Both the position numbers and the translations under genes were made by a program. A model generated the notes under the pieces. It was given only the letters and a program-made list of their open reading frames with translations. It was not told the origin of the DNA and did no database searches. A stretch of DNA of 64,000 nt from Okapia johnstoni. Taxonomy: Eukaryota; Chordata; Mammalia; Artiodactyla; Giraffidae. Of the stretch, positions 1 through 12,205 are shown one piece after another. The stretch is taken from NCBI GenBank assembly GCA_024291935.2, contig CM044322.1, positions 72,407,405 through 72,471,404 on the forward strand. The letters run 5' to 3'. Each line of letters opens with the position of its first letter. The stretch's first letter is position 1.

Positions 1-674
1 CATGCTTAATACACACTGAATACTTGCTGAATTGAACTGAAGCAGGAATTTAGGAGGCAGGGTAGCAGGAGTGGGTTCTGGCAGTTTTTTATCCAAAAGA
101 AGGTGGTGTAGTCCAGGAGGATTACACAGCTGGTTCTGAAACAAACCTTCCACCTGAAGAGAGATTCCAGGGCATTCTGATCTTGCCCCTCTGTGAATAT
201 CTGCATGGCCTATAGACCATTCCAGATGAAGTGGTTGGCCCTTTGCTCACTGCGCTTGATATACCTCCACCACACTGTTCTGTTCATCTTACACTACTGG
301 TCCTCAACTAGTCTATAAATTTTTTCTGGTTAGAAATGGAGATTGGTTTGTGTCTTTCTGTATCTGTCTGAGTACTGAGTATTTGGGAGACCCTCAACCA
401 TCTAGTATCTGTGGATTGAAAAGAACTTGGAGCTTCACATGCAGCTGTCAGATTTTTTTATCTGACTTTAGGAATTATTATTTTTGTGACAGTTGTGAAT
501 TTAGGGGAAGTTCACCAAGAAAAGGTTTTGGAATCATTTCCCTAGAGTTTCTTAGGAATAGGATCCTATCTCTACCAGTCTTCTCAGAGGCAGTAAGGTT
601 GGAGGCAGGGGGAAAAAGTGGCAAGATGAATTTAAGATACTAATCTCACCTGTTTACACTGTCAAATTCAAGCA
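1..674. other. Region beyond the candidate poly(A) site; nothing recognised
   Basis: I see no exon, repeat or RNA gene here. It is either extended PRELP 3' UTR or the start of the short PRELP-OPTC interval expected from human gene order. Confidence 0.4.
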
Positions 675-3107
675 GGATATTTTTCATATCACTTTATTTT
701 CTCTGCTGTGAAGCGTGATGGAATGTGAAAGTTGTTTCACAAAGTTGTCATGATCTTCAAGAAGGAATAGATGTAGGTACAGAGTACACATACACACCTA
801 CTTACACATCTGTATGTGCCTATGCCAACAGCACTGAGAGGATGAAGTTGTATATGGAGGAGGCGGCCTCCTGAAACCCAAGGGAAACCAGCCCATTGTG
901 TGTGTGTGGTACTGCACAGCCAGTTCAATTTCCTCTGGTTTACAGCTGCAGGGAGCTATAGGGGAAGCCGGCGTATTCTAGGGCAATGCGATGATGGTGA
1001 TTTTGTTGCTGCTGAAACAAAACAGTTCAGGTTTGCAGGAGCAGGGGAATGACCCCTCCTCCCTGAGGAGTCCTGGGAGCTGTGTTCATTATCAGAGGGA
1101 CTGAGGGTACAAGGTGGAAGTAAGATACAGAAGAGGGGCTTATCCAAGCCATAGCACCTTGGCTACAATATAGCTTGACTTTAAGCAAGATCTTTGGAAA
1201 AGCCAGCTGCAGCTACAAAGAATGAAGCAGTTGGATAGGGACAAAGGGAGGAACTTGATGAAACGGGCCCATTTTCTGTAAATTAGCAAAAGAGAAAAAT
1301 TAGAATAAAATGGAGATTTCTTAAAGTTAGGGACCTAGCTTAATCCAATTTCTTAAACATCTCTGGAACTTTTCTCAACCTAACTTGAGAGTGGGCACTG
1401 CGTCCTACTCATTTCTAGGACATACACCCCCCAGTCCCATCAACATACACTTGGGGGCTGTAGGGGGGTGGCATCTCCACCTACTAGAGGGAGGAAGGGG
1501 GAGATTAAGGTCAGTCAGCTCTGGGGGACTCGGGCTTCCCTTAGAGGCCTTTCACACATTGCTCCCCTGGGCCAGACTTGGGGGCGGTGTGTGTGAAAAC
1601 TTTGGAGGAAGGACAGTCCATACAGGGAATAAATTATTGGAAAGGAAGGGGATAATATTTAGGACTTGTGCTGCCTTAAAACTTGGTCTAAAGGGTGGAG
1701 CTGCATAGGGAACATGAGCTCCAGAGGGTCCTTGGAGAGGTACCTTAGCCACTTCCTTAGTCTACCACCTGAAAGCAGAGCAGAAGGGACCCACAGGTGA
1801 GAGGGCAGAGGGGAACAAGCCATATCCTCTTCTGGGTTCCTGAAGTTTCCCTCTTGGGTTCACTCATATGGGAACCAGGTCCCCTATCTTGGTACTTCTA
1901 TACCTGTGTGCCCTATAGACCCCAGAGGACAGAGACCATGCATATCACCCATGGCTTTTCAAGTGGGAACTTGAGGCCAACTCCCGACCTTGGCAAATCA
2001 CCCCAGAAAGATGATGAAGACACAAGGGCCAGCTGTGGGCAGTATCAGCCACCAGATGTCACTGCTGTGCCTGGCTGACAGGGAAGGCCGCTGCACAAGT
2101 AGAAGAGGGTTCTGGGAGATTTCCAGGCTCTCTGCCCTTTCTGGAGCAGTTTCTCAGGAGCTGCTCCCCAGCAACGGAGGGGCAGGGCCATCCTCCCTGA
2201 CAGAGAGTGCATATTAGGGCAGGGTTGGTGGCTCTGTCTCCTCCCTGTGGATGCTGCTCCTCAGGCATTAGGCCTCTTGTCCAGCAGCCAAGGGGCCATC
2301 TGCACCCACAAGAGCCATCCTGGGCTCTGACTCCCAGCCCTCTCCTACTGGCTGGTTCCTAGGTTTTTGGGCCATTCTTCTCCTGGAATGTTCCTCCCTG
2401 CTCTTACTGTTGGCACAAAGGGGCTCAGCCAGGAGGCTGCGTGCCGAGAAGGAGGCCCCATCTCACCCTATGAAGGAGCAGTGGGTGCGGATCCCTGTGC
2501 ACATCTCCGAGCCTGCACCCTTCTTCAGCCATTCCCTTGCACTTCCTTTCCAGAGAACCCAGGCTGGCAGAGGGCGGGTGCCTGTCTGGTGCCCGTGAAC
2601 AGGACAGGGCAGCAGCCATTTTGGAAGATGGGATCCTTGACCCAGGAGGCCTGAGTTCCTCAGTCTGTTTGGGTCAGAGCTGCCCACAATAGAGGAGTTT
2701 CCAGCAGGACTTTCCAAACTTCATGTCTAGGCTGCCCCTGGCCATTCTCTGCTTGCTTTGGCCAGGACGAGAACCAGATTTCAGTCCGTGGCCCAGGCTA
2801 ACCCAGGAGTGATGAGGGGAGGAAGAGAGTGTGACGTCTTTAGACATACACCTTTGCTTCTGGGACCAGAAGTTTGAGTGCACAGCAGGTGTCTTTGAAC
2901 TGGGTGGACCAAATCAAGCCTTTGGAAATCTCGTTCTAGCAGCTGCAGGGGCAGCAGAGTATGTGGCTTGTCCCTGACTCAGGAAGGTGGGATAAGAAAG
3001 GCAAAGCTGGGAGCAGGAAAAAGAGACAGAGCAAACAAACTGTGGGCACGGGCACCTGGGCCTCCACATTCAGTGTGGCCGGAGGAGCTCCAGGGGCGCA
3101 GGAGGGC
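675..3107 (-). other. PRELP: Probable PRELP 3' UTR
   Basis: The stretch after the stop has no splice-bounded coding sequence and no young repeats. It runs about 2.4 kb to the only canonical AATAAA on the minus strand (693-698). My recollection is that the human 3' UTR is longer, over 4 kb, so the transcript may continue past the start of the window. The lower boundary is therefore soft. Confidence 0.5.
693..698 (-). terminator. PRELP: Candidate PRELP poly(A) signal AATAAA
   Basis: Plus-strand TTTATT is AATAAA on the coding strand. A scan of 1-3107 found no other AATAAA or ATTAAA on this strand. A GT-containing stretch (CAGTGTAAACAGGTG) follows within 40 bases, as expected downstream of a cleavage site. 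Confidence 0.45.
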
Positions 3108-3283
3108 CTATATGACCACGGACTGCAGCAGGCGGAAGCACATCATGAGGTCCAGTGGGATGGGCGGCTTCAGGTAGTTCCCATCCAGCCGCAGGTAGCG
3201 GAGGTGCGGCACGTGCTCCAGATCCGAGGAGAAATCCTGGAAGGCAACTAGATTGTTGGGGCAAATTTGGGTCCCATTGATTT
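3108..3283 (-). CDS. PRELP: PRELP (prolargin), last coding exon, residues 323-380
   Basis: This exon supplies the C-terminal cap of prolargin. A pyrimidine tract and CAG acceptor (AG at 3285-3284) precede it. Joining its first two bases to the single base left at 6160 gives Lys323 and keeps frame (phase 1 intron). The peptide contains a sequon at Asn325, Cys330, a last LRR ending near LRLDGNYL, and Cys371 in MMCFRLLQ, then the stop TAG at 3110-3108. Cys330 and Cys371 are expected to pair across the 'ear' repeat typical of SLRPs (family knowledge). The C-terminus DLMMCFRLLQSVVI matches my memory of mammalian PRELP very closely. No frame damage is seen in either coding exon. Confidence 0.97.
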
Positions 3284-4761
3284 CTGCGGAGAAAGAAAGG
3301 GAGAAGTCAGCAGGAGAGGTGGGCAGGGGGTCAGGCCAGATAGGGCTAGAGGCCAAAACGTGGAGGGAGAAGAGGGTGGACAAGGATAAGGACCCTAGAG
3401 ATTTCTTCTCTGGAACTGGCTGACCAATTCTCAGGAACATGCGACCATGAGAGATTGACCCTAACTTCCAGGCTTGGTTTACCCATATGTAAAATGAACT
3501 AAGTTGGAACTGATCAACAATTGTTATTGGAAACTCACTCTAAAGAGTCATGGGGGAAGTGAACTTTGAGCTGACCCTTCAAAGATAGGATTAACATTTA
3601 GAGACCTGGGGATGGATGGTATTCTGATGCTGTGACCTAACTGAATGATGTTGTGGAGGGCAAAAAGCTCACGGCAGAGTTTAGAACCAGTAAATAGTAC
3701 AATGTGATGTACTAAGCAGAGTAAACTGGAAAGGCTCCAGTTGTGGCCACCAATTATAGAAGACTTTCAGATATTTCACTAAGGATGGGGTCTTTGATTT
3801 CTAGTCTGAGGAATGTCACTGAGCAGGACTGCTGTTATGAGAGGGATGGTGGGATATATGAACTGGTGTCCTGCGGGGGATAAATCTGGAAGGGCCCTAC
3901 GATCAGGTTTATACTGTAGAGATGAATCTGGCTGCATGTGGAGAAACAGTGGAGGGAAGCAAGATCTGAAGCCAACAGTGGATGGATTACCCTGGAGGTT
4001 TTCCTGTAAACAGGATGTGAGACTTGAGGGTGGGCAGAAGATGGCTACGTTTCTGAACTAGGGATGACAGGAAGAGAAAGGGGGACCAGGGATGGGCACC
4101 GGGCCCCAGGGTATGATGGAGCTGTTGATTCTGGAGTGATGACTGATGCTGGGGAAAGGGAGCTAGAAAGCTAAGAGATGGGCAAATGGAGGTAGGTTTT
4201 CCAATGGAAGATGAGTTTCTGTTTTCCCCTTCACCTTTTGTTAGATGATGTGAGGCATGCCATCTTCTAAAGGAAGCTTTTTAATCTCCCCAAGCCTTGC
4301 TTCTTTTATCTTCTGTGGGTGGGTGGTTGGTTGCTCTTCATCTCCTTCTTCCTCTTCCTCCTCTTTCCTCTCTCCCCTTTCTTCTCTCTTCAGCACTGGA
4401 GTAGCAGAAACAGCCCTGCATCCATGTCATGGATGAATTTTCTTCCTATGACCTTTGTGGCTTTGGACTTTACCCCCCTGATGTGCTGTTCCGAAATCTG
4501 TGAAATGGTGAGTGTGGATGGAATCTTTCTGTCTTCAACCTCAGAAGGCTGGATAACCGCCCTCCTCCTGCCGCAGCCTGTTTTTATCCACAATCTGGTA
4601 GAAACTTGTCAACTATTTATTAATCAAGGTATCCTTTCTGTCCAGATTTTTGGCCTATACAACCTATACTAACGGTGTTCCATTAGTTTGCTACCTGCAG
4701 GGTAAAATTAGACAGTTTTCCGTTTTCCTGAATTTCTTTCTTGAAAGATTTAAGAAGTCTT

Positions 4762-4915
4762 CCCCCTGCTGCTGCTGCTGCTGCTGCTGCTGCTAAGCCG
4801 CTTCAGTCATGTCCAACTCTGTGCGACCCCATAGACGGCAGCCCATCAGGCTCCTCCGTCCATGGGATTTTCCAGGCAAGAGTACTGCAGTGGTGTGCCA
4901 TTGCCTTCTCCGGAA
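4762..4915 (-). mobile_element. Bov-A2 SINE, 5'-truncated, with (CTG)n tail
   Basis: On the plus strand a (CTG)9-type run (4766-4793) is followed by TAAGCCGCTTCAGTCATGTC and the rest of one Bov-A monomer. This is the reverse complement of the second monomer of Bov-A2 with its GCA-rich tail. The CTG run is therefore the SINE tail, not a coding poly-alanine tract. Confidence 0.85.
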
Positions 4916-5418
4916 GCCTTCCCCTACCTTTGTGTAATTATCTCAGATGAGTGAATAAGCCTGTTCTATCATCCACTTGTTTTGAGATTATAGAAATTCA
5001 AAAATTCCCTCTCATCCTTTGGCTTGAAAGCTAAGGATTCCTAATATTATTTTAGGAGTGCTTCTCTTTCTCCTTGGTCTCCATTCCTACAGCTGCTGCA
5101 TTCATTTTGTGGATGTAGTCTGATTTTGTCCAGGGACGAGAGAATATTCTCTCATTTGTTTTTAAATTGTTTTGCTGATGGTCTACTCAGATCTGATGTT
5201 TTTGATTGGGCAAAGCTGTCACTTCCAGTCTTTTTTCTGGCCTACAATTTTTATCCAAAACCTGGGACCCTGTAAATGTAGCTTAGGCAAATTCTGCGTT
5301 GAGTGTACTGACTTTTACGACCAAATCTTTCAGCCTTCCAGATAGATTCAGAAAGCATCCACATACAGACATGTTCTTCTGACTTCCATGTCTTTTCCAG
5401 TCGTATACTCTTAGTATG

Positions 5419-5622
5419 GGGCTTCCCTGGTGGTTCAACTGGTAAAAGAATTCGCCTGCGATGCAGGAGACCCAGGTTCGATCCCTGAGTGGGGAAGAGC
5501 CCCTGGAGAAGGAAATGGTAACCCACTCCAGTATTCTTGCTGGAAAATCCCACGGACAGAGGAGCCTGGCAGGCTGCAGTCCATGGGGCAGCAAAGAGTA
5601 GGTCATGACTGAGCGACTAAAC
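5419..5622 (+). mobile_element. Bov-tA SINE (tRNA-Glu head plus Bov-A body)
   Basis: The head GGCTTCCCTGGTGGTTCAAC, an A/B-box-like region with GGTTCGATCC, and the body through TGACTGAGCGACTAA are all present in order. It lies in PRELP intron 2. Confidence 0.92.
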
Positions 5623-6159
5623 CACCAGCCACTCATAGTACATACAGAACTGCCTCTCTGTGTATGTTTTTACAGACTCTTTAAAACCTAGGCTCAGGCT
5701 TGGGAAAAAGCCTCTTTTCTCACGCTGCCAGCTTCTGCAGTGGACAGGCCCAAGACATTCCAGAGTCAGCATCTAAATGTCACCATTCTTTAGGAGAATG
5801 TCCAGGACTGTATTTCACGTCTCCCTTACCTACAGGTCTGGAGGGCAAAGGAGCAGGGGCTGGTGAGAAGGGCTGGAGGCAGAAAAGCTGTTACCCTCCA
5901 ACCATAGTGTTCTGGGCACTTTATCTGCATTAAACTAATAAATCTTCATATACATTTTGTGCCATTTTACAAATGAGGAGACTTCCCAGAGAGGTCAGAT
6001 ATTCTTTGAAGGTCGCGTGGGCTGCAAGTGGAAAGACCAAGGTTTGAAGACCGTGCCAGACTGTGTGCTTTTGCGTCCGCAAGCATGAGGCTTGCGTGAA
6101 AGCGATGAGGTGGGAGAGCCTGCCGCCCCCTCCCATGCCGCCCCAGCGCCCCCACTCAC

Positions 6160-7126
6160 TCTCGATGCTGTTGTTGTTGAGGTACAGGTGCTCCAGCCTG
6201 CTGCTGATGGCGGGCACACTGCTAATCCTGTTGTGTGACAGGTGCAGCACCAGCAGGTTGGAGATGTTGAATGAGTTCTTGGGGAGGCCCCGGTCCGAGA
6301 GCTGGTTGTAGTTGAGGCGGATGAAGGCCAGGTTGGGGAAGCCCTTGAAGTACCCACTGGGGATGGCCTCGATTCTGTTGCTGTCCAGGTAGAGCTGGTG
6401 GATGGCGGTGGGCACCTTGGGGGGCATCTTCCTCAAGGTGTTGTGGGCCAGGTTGAGCTGCATGAGGTTCTTGAGGCCCTGAAAGGTGTCGGGTTTGAAG
6501 ACACCGTCACTCAGCTTGTTGTGCTGGAGGTCCAGCAGCAGCAGGTTCTCCAGCTTGCTGAAGACCCCGGGCGGGATCCTGGAGATCTGGTTCTGGCTCA
6601 GCCTCAGCTGCTCCAAGTTCCGGGGCAGGGCTGCGGGCACCTCTTCGAGCTGGTTCTTTTCCATGTAGAGGAACACCAGGCTGGGGAGTTTCTCCAGCAC
6701 CCTCTGGTCCACCTTTCGAATTCGGTTGTTGTCCAGATTGATCCACCTCAGGCCCGTGGCGTTCTTGAAGGACTCTACTGGGAGCTCACTGATGAAGTTG
6801 TTTTGGAGATAGAGGTAATGGATGCGGGATGGGATGACAGGGACCTTTCGGAGATTGCGGCTGTCACAGTAGAGGGCGGACGGGAAGTCAGGGGGGCAGT
6901 AGCATTCCCGGGGACAGTCAGGAAAGACAGATGGGGGGCCTGGGGGCAGGGGGGGAGGCAGGTCTGTAGGCTCTGTTGGCTCATCGGGCTGCGGAAAGCT
7001 GGGTGTGGGCCTGAGTCTGGGTCTGGGCCGGGTCCTCGGTCTGGGTCTCGGTCGTCTTGTTGGCTGGCCTTGGGCCGCTGAGGCCAAGATGAGAAGTGTG
7101 AGGAGCCAGCAGAGGGATGACCTCAT
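6160..7126 (-). CDS. PRELP: PRELP (prolargin), coding part of exon 2, residues 1-322
   Basis: Prolargin is a secreted extracellular-matrix protein of the class II small leucine-rich repeat proteoglycans. The family binds collagen through its LRRs and heparin/heparan sulphate through its basic N-terminus, anchoring basement membrane to connective tissue. Read on the minus strand, the ATG at 7126-7124 opens a signal peptide (about residues 1-20). A Pro/Arg-rich stretch (about 21-66) follows, with alternating R-P near 24-40 and acidic residues near 48-55. The N-terminal cap has Cys71, 75, 77 and 87 (C-x3-C-x-C-x9-C). LRRs of the LxxLxLxxNxI type run from about 103 to 322. N-glycosylation sequons lie at Asn122, 287 and 318. 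The frame stays open upstream of the ATG, but a splice acceptor at 7144-7143 and the signal peptide fix the start. The exon ends at 6160 before GTGAGT, after the first base of codon 323. With exon 3 the protein has 380 residues, close to the family's 381-382. Confidence 0.97.
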
Positions 7127-7142
7127 GATCCAGGCGACGCAC
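7127..7142 (-). other. PRELP: PRELP exon 2, 5' UTR part and splice acceptor
   Basis: Sixteen untranslated bases lie between the acceptor (AG at 7144-7143, after the C-rich run CTTCCTGCATTCCTCCCCAT) and the ATG. The short leader implies that the rest of the 5' UTR comes from an upstream non-coding exon, as in other mammalian PRELP genes. Confidence 0.85.
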
Positions 7143-7547
7143 CTATGGGGAGGAATGCAGGAAGTCATCAGCCTGCTGGGCCTCAGTAAAAAGAGCACGC
7201 ATCTTTGAAGCTGGAGTTGGCTGGGATGGGCTTGTGGGGAGCTGTGGGAGGGACCTGTGGAAGCATCTCCTTGCTTGCCTGTATCTAGCAGCTGAGAAAG
7301 CAGCAAGGGTTTGAGTGTCTGGCTCCCTTTCCCAGAGGCCCAGTCACTGATGTGCTAAAGTGTCAGCCGTCTTGGCAGAACGCACTGGGCTGTGAATCAG
7401 GAGTCCCAGGGTTTCCTGGATAACACCCTAAACCACTCTAGTCCTCAGTTTCCTGGTTTGCAGCATGAGAAAATCATCTCTCCCATTATAGAAGAGCTGT
7501 AGAGTCCTGGGGTATTTCATCTGGAAGGGTCCTTACTGGTGCCATAG

Positions 7548-7700
7548 CTCAGTGGTTTTCAAACTGTGCCCCACTTCTGTGGAGTCCTCCTGAGGGAGGG
7601 AGACCAAGGGGATGGCCCTGGGGGACCCCCAGCTCACCCCTGTGCCAACCTGAGGAGCTCTGTGGTTTTAAAATCTGCTACACATATTAAGGGTTAGCTG
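7548..7700. mobile_element. Possible hAT-type (MER) DNA transposon remnant
   Basis: It starts with a CAGTGGTTTTCAAACTGTGC motif typical of several mammalian hAT-Charlie MITEs. The rest is too diverged to name. Confidence 0.3.
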
Positions 7701-8063
7701 ACGCATTCATTTGAAAAAAATGTAGCATTGCTAACGGTGTTTTGAAATTCATAAAGTCCAGACTCAACTATTTGTAAAAATTGAGTACTGGAGGGGAGTA
7801 GTAGCTTGTCAAGGCCAGGAAGCTATATAACAGCAGACCCAGGACAAAGCCCCATGTCTCCGTGGGCTCAGTGAGCTCTTGGGAAGGAAGTGCTGCAATC
7901 CCCTTGCTTCTGCATCCGCTCACCCCTCCTCCCCAGGGCTCAGCTCAGAGAATGCTGGTCTTTGCCAGCAGGACACACACCAAGAATTTCTCCCCAGATG
8001 TGGAGGCTCCTGGGGAAACAAACAAGGAAGCAACTGAAAGCTGTGGGGAATACACAAACTAGT

Positions 8064-8330
8064 GAATATAACAAAAAAAAGAAGCAGGTTCATAGGTATA
8101 GAGAACAAACCAGTGGTTACTAGTGGAGAGGGGCAATATAGGGATAGGGGATTAAGAGGTATAGACTATTATGTATAAAATAAGCTAGGATATATTGTAC
8201 AACATGGGAAATATAGCCAATATTTTATAATAACTATAAACGGGTGTAACCTTTAAATATTGTAAACCACTGTATTGTACACCTGCACTTAGATATCAAC
8301 TATATTTCAATTTTTAAAAAAGCTGTGGGG
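8064..8330 (+). mobile_element. Old L1 3'-end fragment
   Basis: Motifs GAACAAACCAGTGGTTAC, GGGATTAAGAGGTATAGAC, AATATAGCCAATATTTTATA and TGTACACCTGCACTTA, ending in TCAACTATATTTCAATTTTT, follow the order I remember for an L1 3' UTR common in artiodactyls. No ORF remains. Confidence 0.6.
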
Positions 8331-10659
8331 AAACCACTTTCATTTCTTCTGATCTGGTATTGCTGCTTCCCATATGCATTGGAGTTGATGGTATTGGGGT
8401 GGGATATAAAGAAGAACTTCCTGCCTGCCTCAGAGACATAGTGGAATAGGTTGCTGAAGGATGCTCTGGGGTTGCCCTTCCCATTGGTTCTGATGATGCT
8501 TCAGGTAGGGCCATGTGGTTTGAGTCAAATTAGGCTGAGGAAACTGTGGTAGACCCAAGGCTTCAGACAAAAACTGGCATCTCTCTCAGACTTCCTGCCC
8601 TAGCTTGCTTGGGTTACCTGTCCTTTCCCCTCCCAAGGTCCCTGTGACAGCCTCTCGAGTCTCCTCCGGGATCTGTTTCCATGTTGCTTCCAATGGCCCT
8701 CTTTGCTGCTTCTTCACAATGTGCAGTCATCTGCCCCTCCCCTTCCTAGGGCTTGGGACACTTTGGAGATGCAGGTTTCTTGGGGTTCCTTGAGAGAGAG
8801 GGGGCTGGAGTGTATCCTCAGCTGCATCTGGACCCTGTGATCACTGCCTCTGCTTCAGGCTTCCCCGCCTTCTTTGGAGCCCACATCGGCTAGGTTCTTC
8901 CCTTGTGTGATCCAGTACTGGCTTCCTGCTAGCTTTGTTCAAAGCTAGCTCAGTAGAAGCCCCTCACCAGATGTTTAGCCTGAGTCTGTTACTCAGAAGG
9001 AGCTGAGTGTGACAAGAAACAGGGATGAGGGCAGGGCTCACCCTGGAGGGACGAGGGAGTCTACCTACACCTGTTACACACCTGCCCTGGACACCCAGCC
9101 CACACACGCTCACTCAGACACTCTTCTCCCTGTGCCACATATGTGAGCAAATGCATACGTCCCTCTTCTGTGTGAATGCGTGAGTCCTCATAGAGTACAG
9201 AGTGTGGAAGGAAAGGAGAAAGAAGACAGAGGGGAGGGAAGGGAGAGGAGGCTGCCCTGCAGCTTCTGCTGCTTCTCCTCCTTCCTCTAAGGTGGCCTCT
9301 TCCCAGGCAGACCTCTCCAAGGGGGCCCAGGGGGCCATTTCCTCTGGCCTCCTATCACAAAGGACGCTGCAGTCAGGTTCTTGGCTTTATCTCCAGTTGT
9401 GCACATAACAATCTTGGGGATACACCAAAAAGACTGAGGTGAGAAGACATTCATTGTAAAACTAAACTTGAGTCTTGTTGCCAGACCCCACACCACTTGT
9501 AATTGGTGAAAAATCAATGAAAATGTTACAAGTTCCATAATTTTCTTGAAAATAGCACAACAGTGTTACACACAGATTTTAAACAGTCAAAGCATTGCAT
9601 TAGTGTGCTAAAACCAAACATTTTTAAAAGCCCCAGTTTTTGTGACCTTGAATTTTTTTTGCTTTGGCAGTTTTTACTTCCTAACCAGCTGGGAGCCTGA
9701 CAATAAGCAACAGGTCTCTTGTGGAGTGAGAAGCCCCAGGAAGGCTTCCCAGCCTTGCGGAACCCCATTCTCTTCACTGCCTTGGTCAGCAAGAGCATTT
9801 ACCAGGCCCTGGGCCTTGAGTGAGCAAGCCACGCCCGTGCGGAGGGGCAGCCACTCCGTGATGCAGCCGCTCTTGTGCTGTGACGTGAGGCCTGGGCAGC
9901 ACTTGGCCCCTGTCAGGTGTGTCAGGGTCGCAGGTCAGTCACAGCCCCACTTGATGGGCGTGCCTCCTACCCCTGCCATCCCCATGAACACAGGCCATCC
10001 TCGTCACCACCTCCTGTGCCAGACCCTTCGGGGCCTTCTCTTATCTCCCCGCCGGTCCTCTGACCCGTCTATGCTCCAGACCTCTGGGGGCTGGCCAAGC
10101 TCCTTTCAGAGAGGTCGTCTGAGACGGTTCTCAAGGAGAAGCTCCTGGGCCTGTTCCAAGGAGAAACTAGGCCTGTTGAATTCCCCTGCTCTTAGCCCTG
10201 GGGCTGAACCATTCTGTGTGTGTGTGCACACGCTCCTTCCTTGAGGAAGCAGTGCTCATTTCTAAGGCTTTTCTCATGGGACAGTGCTCCTTCCTGATGG
10301 AGCCTGGGCTGTCCCCACAGTCTAAGTCTCCAAACCAGAATTTGGGACAGACGAGAAGTCCCTGGACTCCAAAGGGAGCCATAGTCTCTCCCACAAAGCC
10401 CAAAGTCACACCTTCTTATGTTCCTGTCTTCGCAAAACACACCTCCCCACTTTCTGCTGGGCTGAGCTCACTGCTTGATCAATGAATGCATGTGGACCAC
10501 ATATAACCACTGACCTCCTGTAACCCTGTTCACCAACACCTATTCTCAAAAAGCTGCTCATTTGTGAGGGGAAAGCAATTGCTTTGACCAACCCAAAATT
10601 CACTCTCCCATTTGAGAATGTTTTTTAAGAGAGTTTTAATTTCAAATTTCATTTTCAAG

Positions 10660-10790
10660 TATTAGAGGCTTAGGCTTGAATCCTGGCTCTGACCCACCTC
10701 CTCAGGCCCAGGGTCCTCAACTGTGTGAGGATCAGATGAGATCATCCACATGAAGGCATGTCACAGCACACAAAATCTCTGCAAATGGCA
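10660..10790 (+). repeat. MIR fragment
   Basis: It has TTGAATCCTGGCTCTGACCC, then a CTCAACTGTGTGAGGATCAG core, and fades out. It is diverged. Confidence 0.4.
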
Positions 10791-11624
10791 GGGGGTCCAT
10801 TTATTCATTTATTTGTTTGCAAAAGAACATACCCTCTCAAGAGACTCTGATTTTTAAAGTAAGATAGCCCTGTCCCTGTTTAGCTCATAAATTCATTCAT
10901 TTAAGGTTCAAACTCCCAGGACTCTTGCAATGTTTAGCCTCAGGGCAGGGTTGGGTTGAGGTTCACTTGGGTTTACCAAATCATAAGGTAATTGGCTTTG
11001 TATGGAGAGAGCCTGGGATTGGGGTTGAGCTGAGAGTGAGGTTGGGTGTGTCTCCTTGGGGTAAAGAAAGATGACTCCACACTACTTCCTGGTGTTCTTG
11101 TCAGATTTCACATCCTGCTCATTACCCTGAGCCTCCATGGCTTAACCCAGCTTGTGACCCTACCGTTGGAATGGGGCTGCCCCTGCCAGAGCCATGCCCA
11201 TGCACACTGGGATGACCCTATTTTTTGGTTTCCTTCTTTCTGTCCTAAACTCAGACTTCTGAAAGCCATTCTATTCTCTGTGTCTTCCTGAAGCCCGCAA
11301 GGGAGTTGGAAGCCAGGAGAATCAGGTAGTCTCTGCCTAGTTGTTAACAGAGGAGTGAGGCAGACCCACCTCAGAGTCTCAGCTGCCTGAGACTCTTCCA
11401 AGACCTCCAAGTAGGCGTTGTGGGGTTCTCGGGTAAGGAAAGAGCTAACACGGAGGCATGATGAATTAAGCATATCACCAACTCACTGTCCCTTTCTTGG
11501 GGAATGAAATCAGAATAAGAGTAAGGCTGACTGGGGCAAAGGTGAAGAGAGCATCACGGTGCAAACTAGGCAGAGGGTGTGGGGTCCCCACCCAGCCACC
11601 ACTGCCTATAGTGACATGACCCTG

Positions 11625-11760
11625 TTCTCAGCCTCACTTCCCTTACCTATAAAACACAGATAGAGAAATCTTCCCTGTCCCTCTGTTCCTCATCGGGTTA
11701 TTTTCAGAAGTAAATGTGATAAGCGACTTTAAAAAATGCTGCAGATCAAAAAGAGCTAAA
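11625..11760 (+). repeat. MIR fragment
   Basis: CTCAGCCTCACTTCCCTTACCTATAAAACACAGAT matches the MIR core in spaced form, followed by a GTAAATGTGATAAG stretch. It is diverged. Confidence 0.4.
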
Positions 11761-12084
11761 AATAAATCTAACACTCTAATGGAGAAACCATCTGTCTCCC
11801 CAGTGTCTACCACAAGGCAAAGTGTAAACACAATGTTTTTTGGCCTCAGGCCACTAGTCCAGAAGAGCAAGTTTTCCATTCTAAAGGCAAGGGGAACAAT
11901 TTAGGGTGAGATGGCTCCTCACTATGTCCTTCTCTCTGCCTCAATCCCCTAGCTTTTCCACCCTGTGAAGAAAGCCTACAAGAATCTGTCTGATGTGTCG
12001 AGTGCTTATAGATGTGGGTCTCAACCCTGCAACTCTTCAGCTGTTTGGCTGGGTACTCGGGAAATCTCTTATCTCTACTAGGCT

Positions 12085-12205
12085 TCAGTTTCTTCATCTG
12101 TAAAATGGGCATACTAACACATTTTTATCAGATTATTTTGAAGGTTAAGTGAGTAAATGTGCAAAAAGTAAGTGCTCAGTGAATGTTAAGCTATTATTGA
12201 CATTA
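12085..12205 (+). repeat. MIR fragment
   Basis: TTTCTTCATCTGTAAAATGG, GGTTAAGTGAGTAAATG and AAGTGCTCAGTGAATGTT follow the MIR 3' half in order. Confidence 0.7.

Larger units (their letters stand above)
3284..6159 (-). other. PRELP: PRELP intron 2 (phase 1)
   Basis: The intron is bounded by GTGAGT (6159-6154) and a CAG acceptor (3286-3284) on the minus strand. It carries two young ruminant SINEs, a truncated Bov-A2 (4762-4915) and a Bov-tA (5419-5622). The rest is unremarkable. Confidence 0.93.

Noticed and set aside
4741..4950. Open frame with a nine-alanine run, suggesting an alanine-tract protein
   Set aside because: The run is the (CTG)n tail of a minus-strand Bov-A2 SINE.
5930..6153. 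Reading-through of the PRELP frame past the exon 2 donor, giving a 458-residue ORF with the upstream extension
   Set aside because: A consensus donor lies at 6159-6154 and exon 3 restores the expected C-terminus in frame. The tail beyond 6160 and the leader before 7126 are intronic or untranslated.
6398..7081. A 227-residue open frame antisense to PRELP exon 2
   Set aside because: It is the reverse of LRR codons in the PRELP exon, has no domain of its own, and long antisense frames are common in such GC-rich LRR exons.
9642..10244. A 200-residue plus-strand open frame inside PRELP intron 1
   Set aside because: No domain, overlapping frames on both strands, and no splice signals that would join it to a gene.
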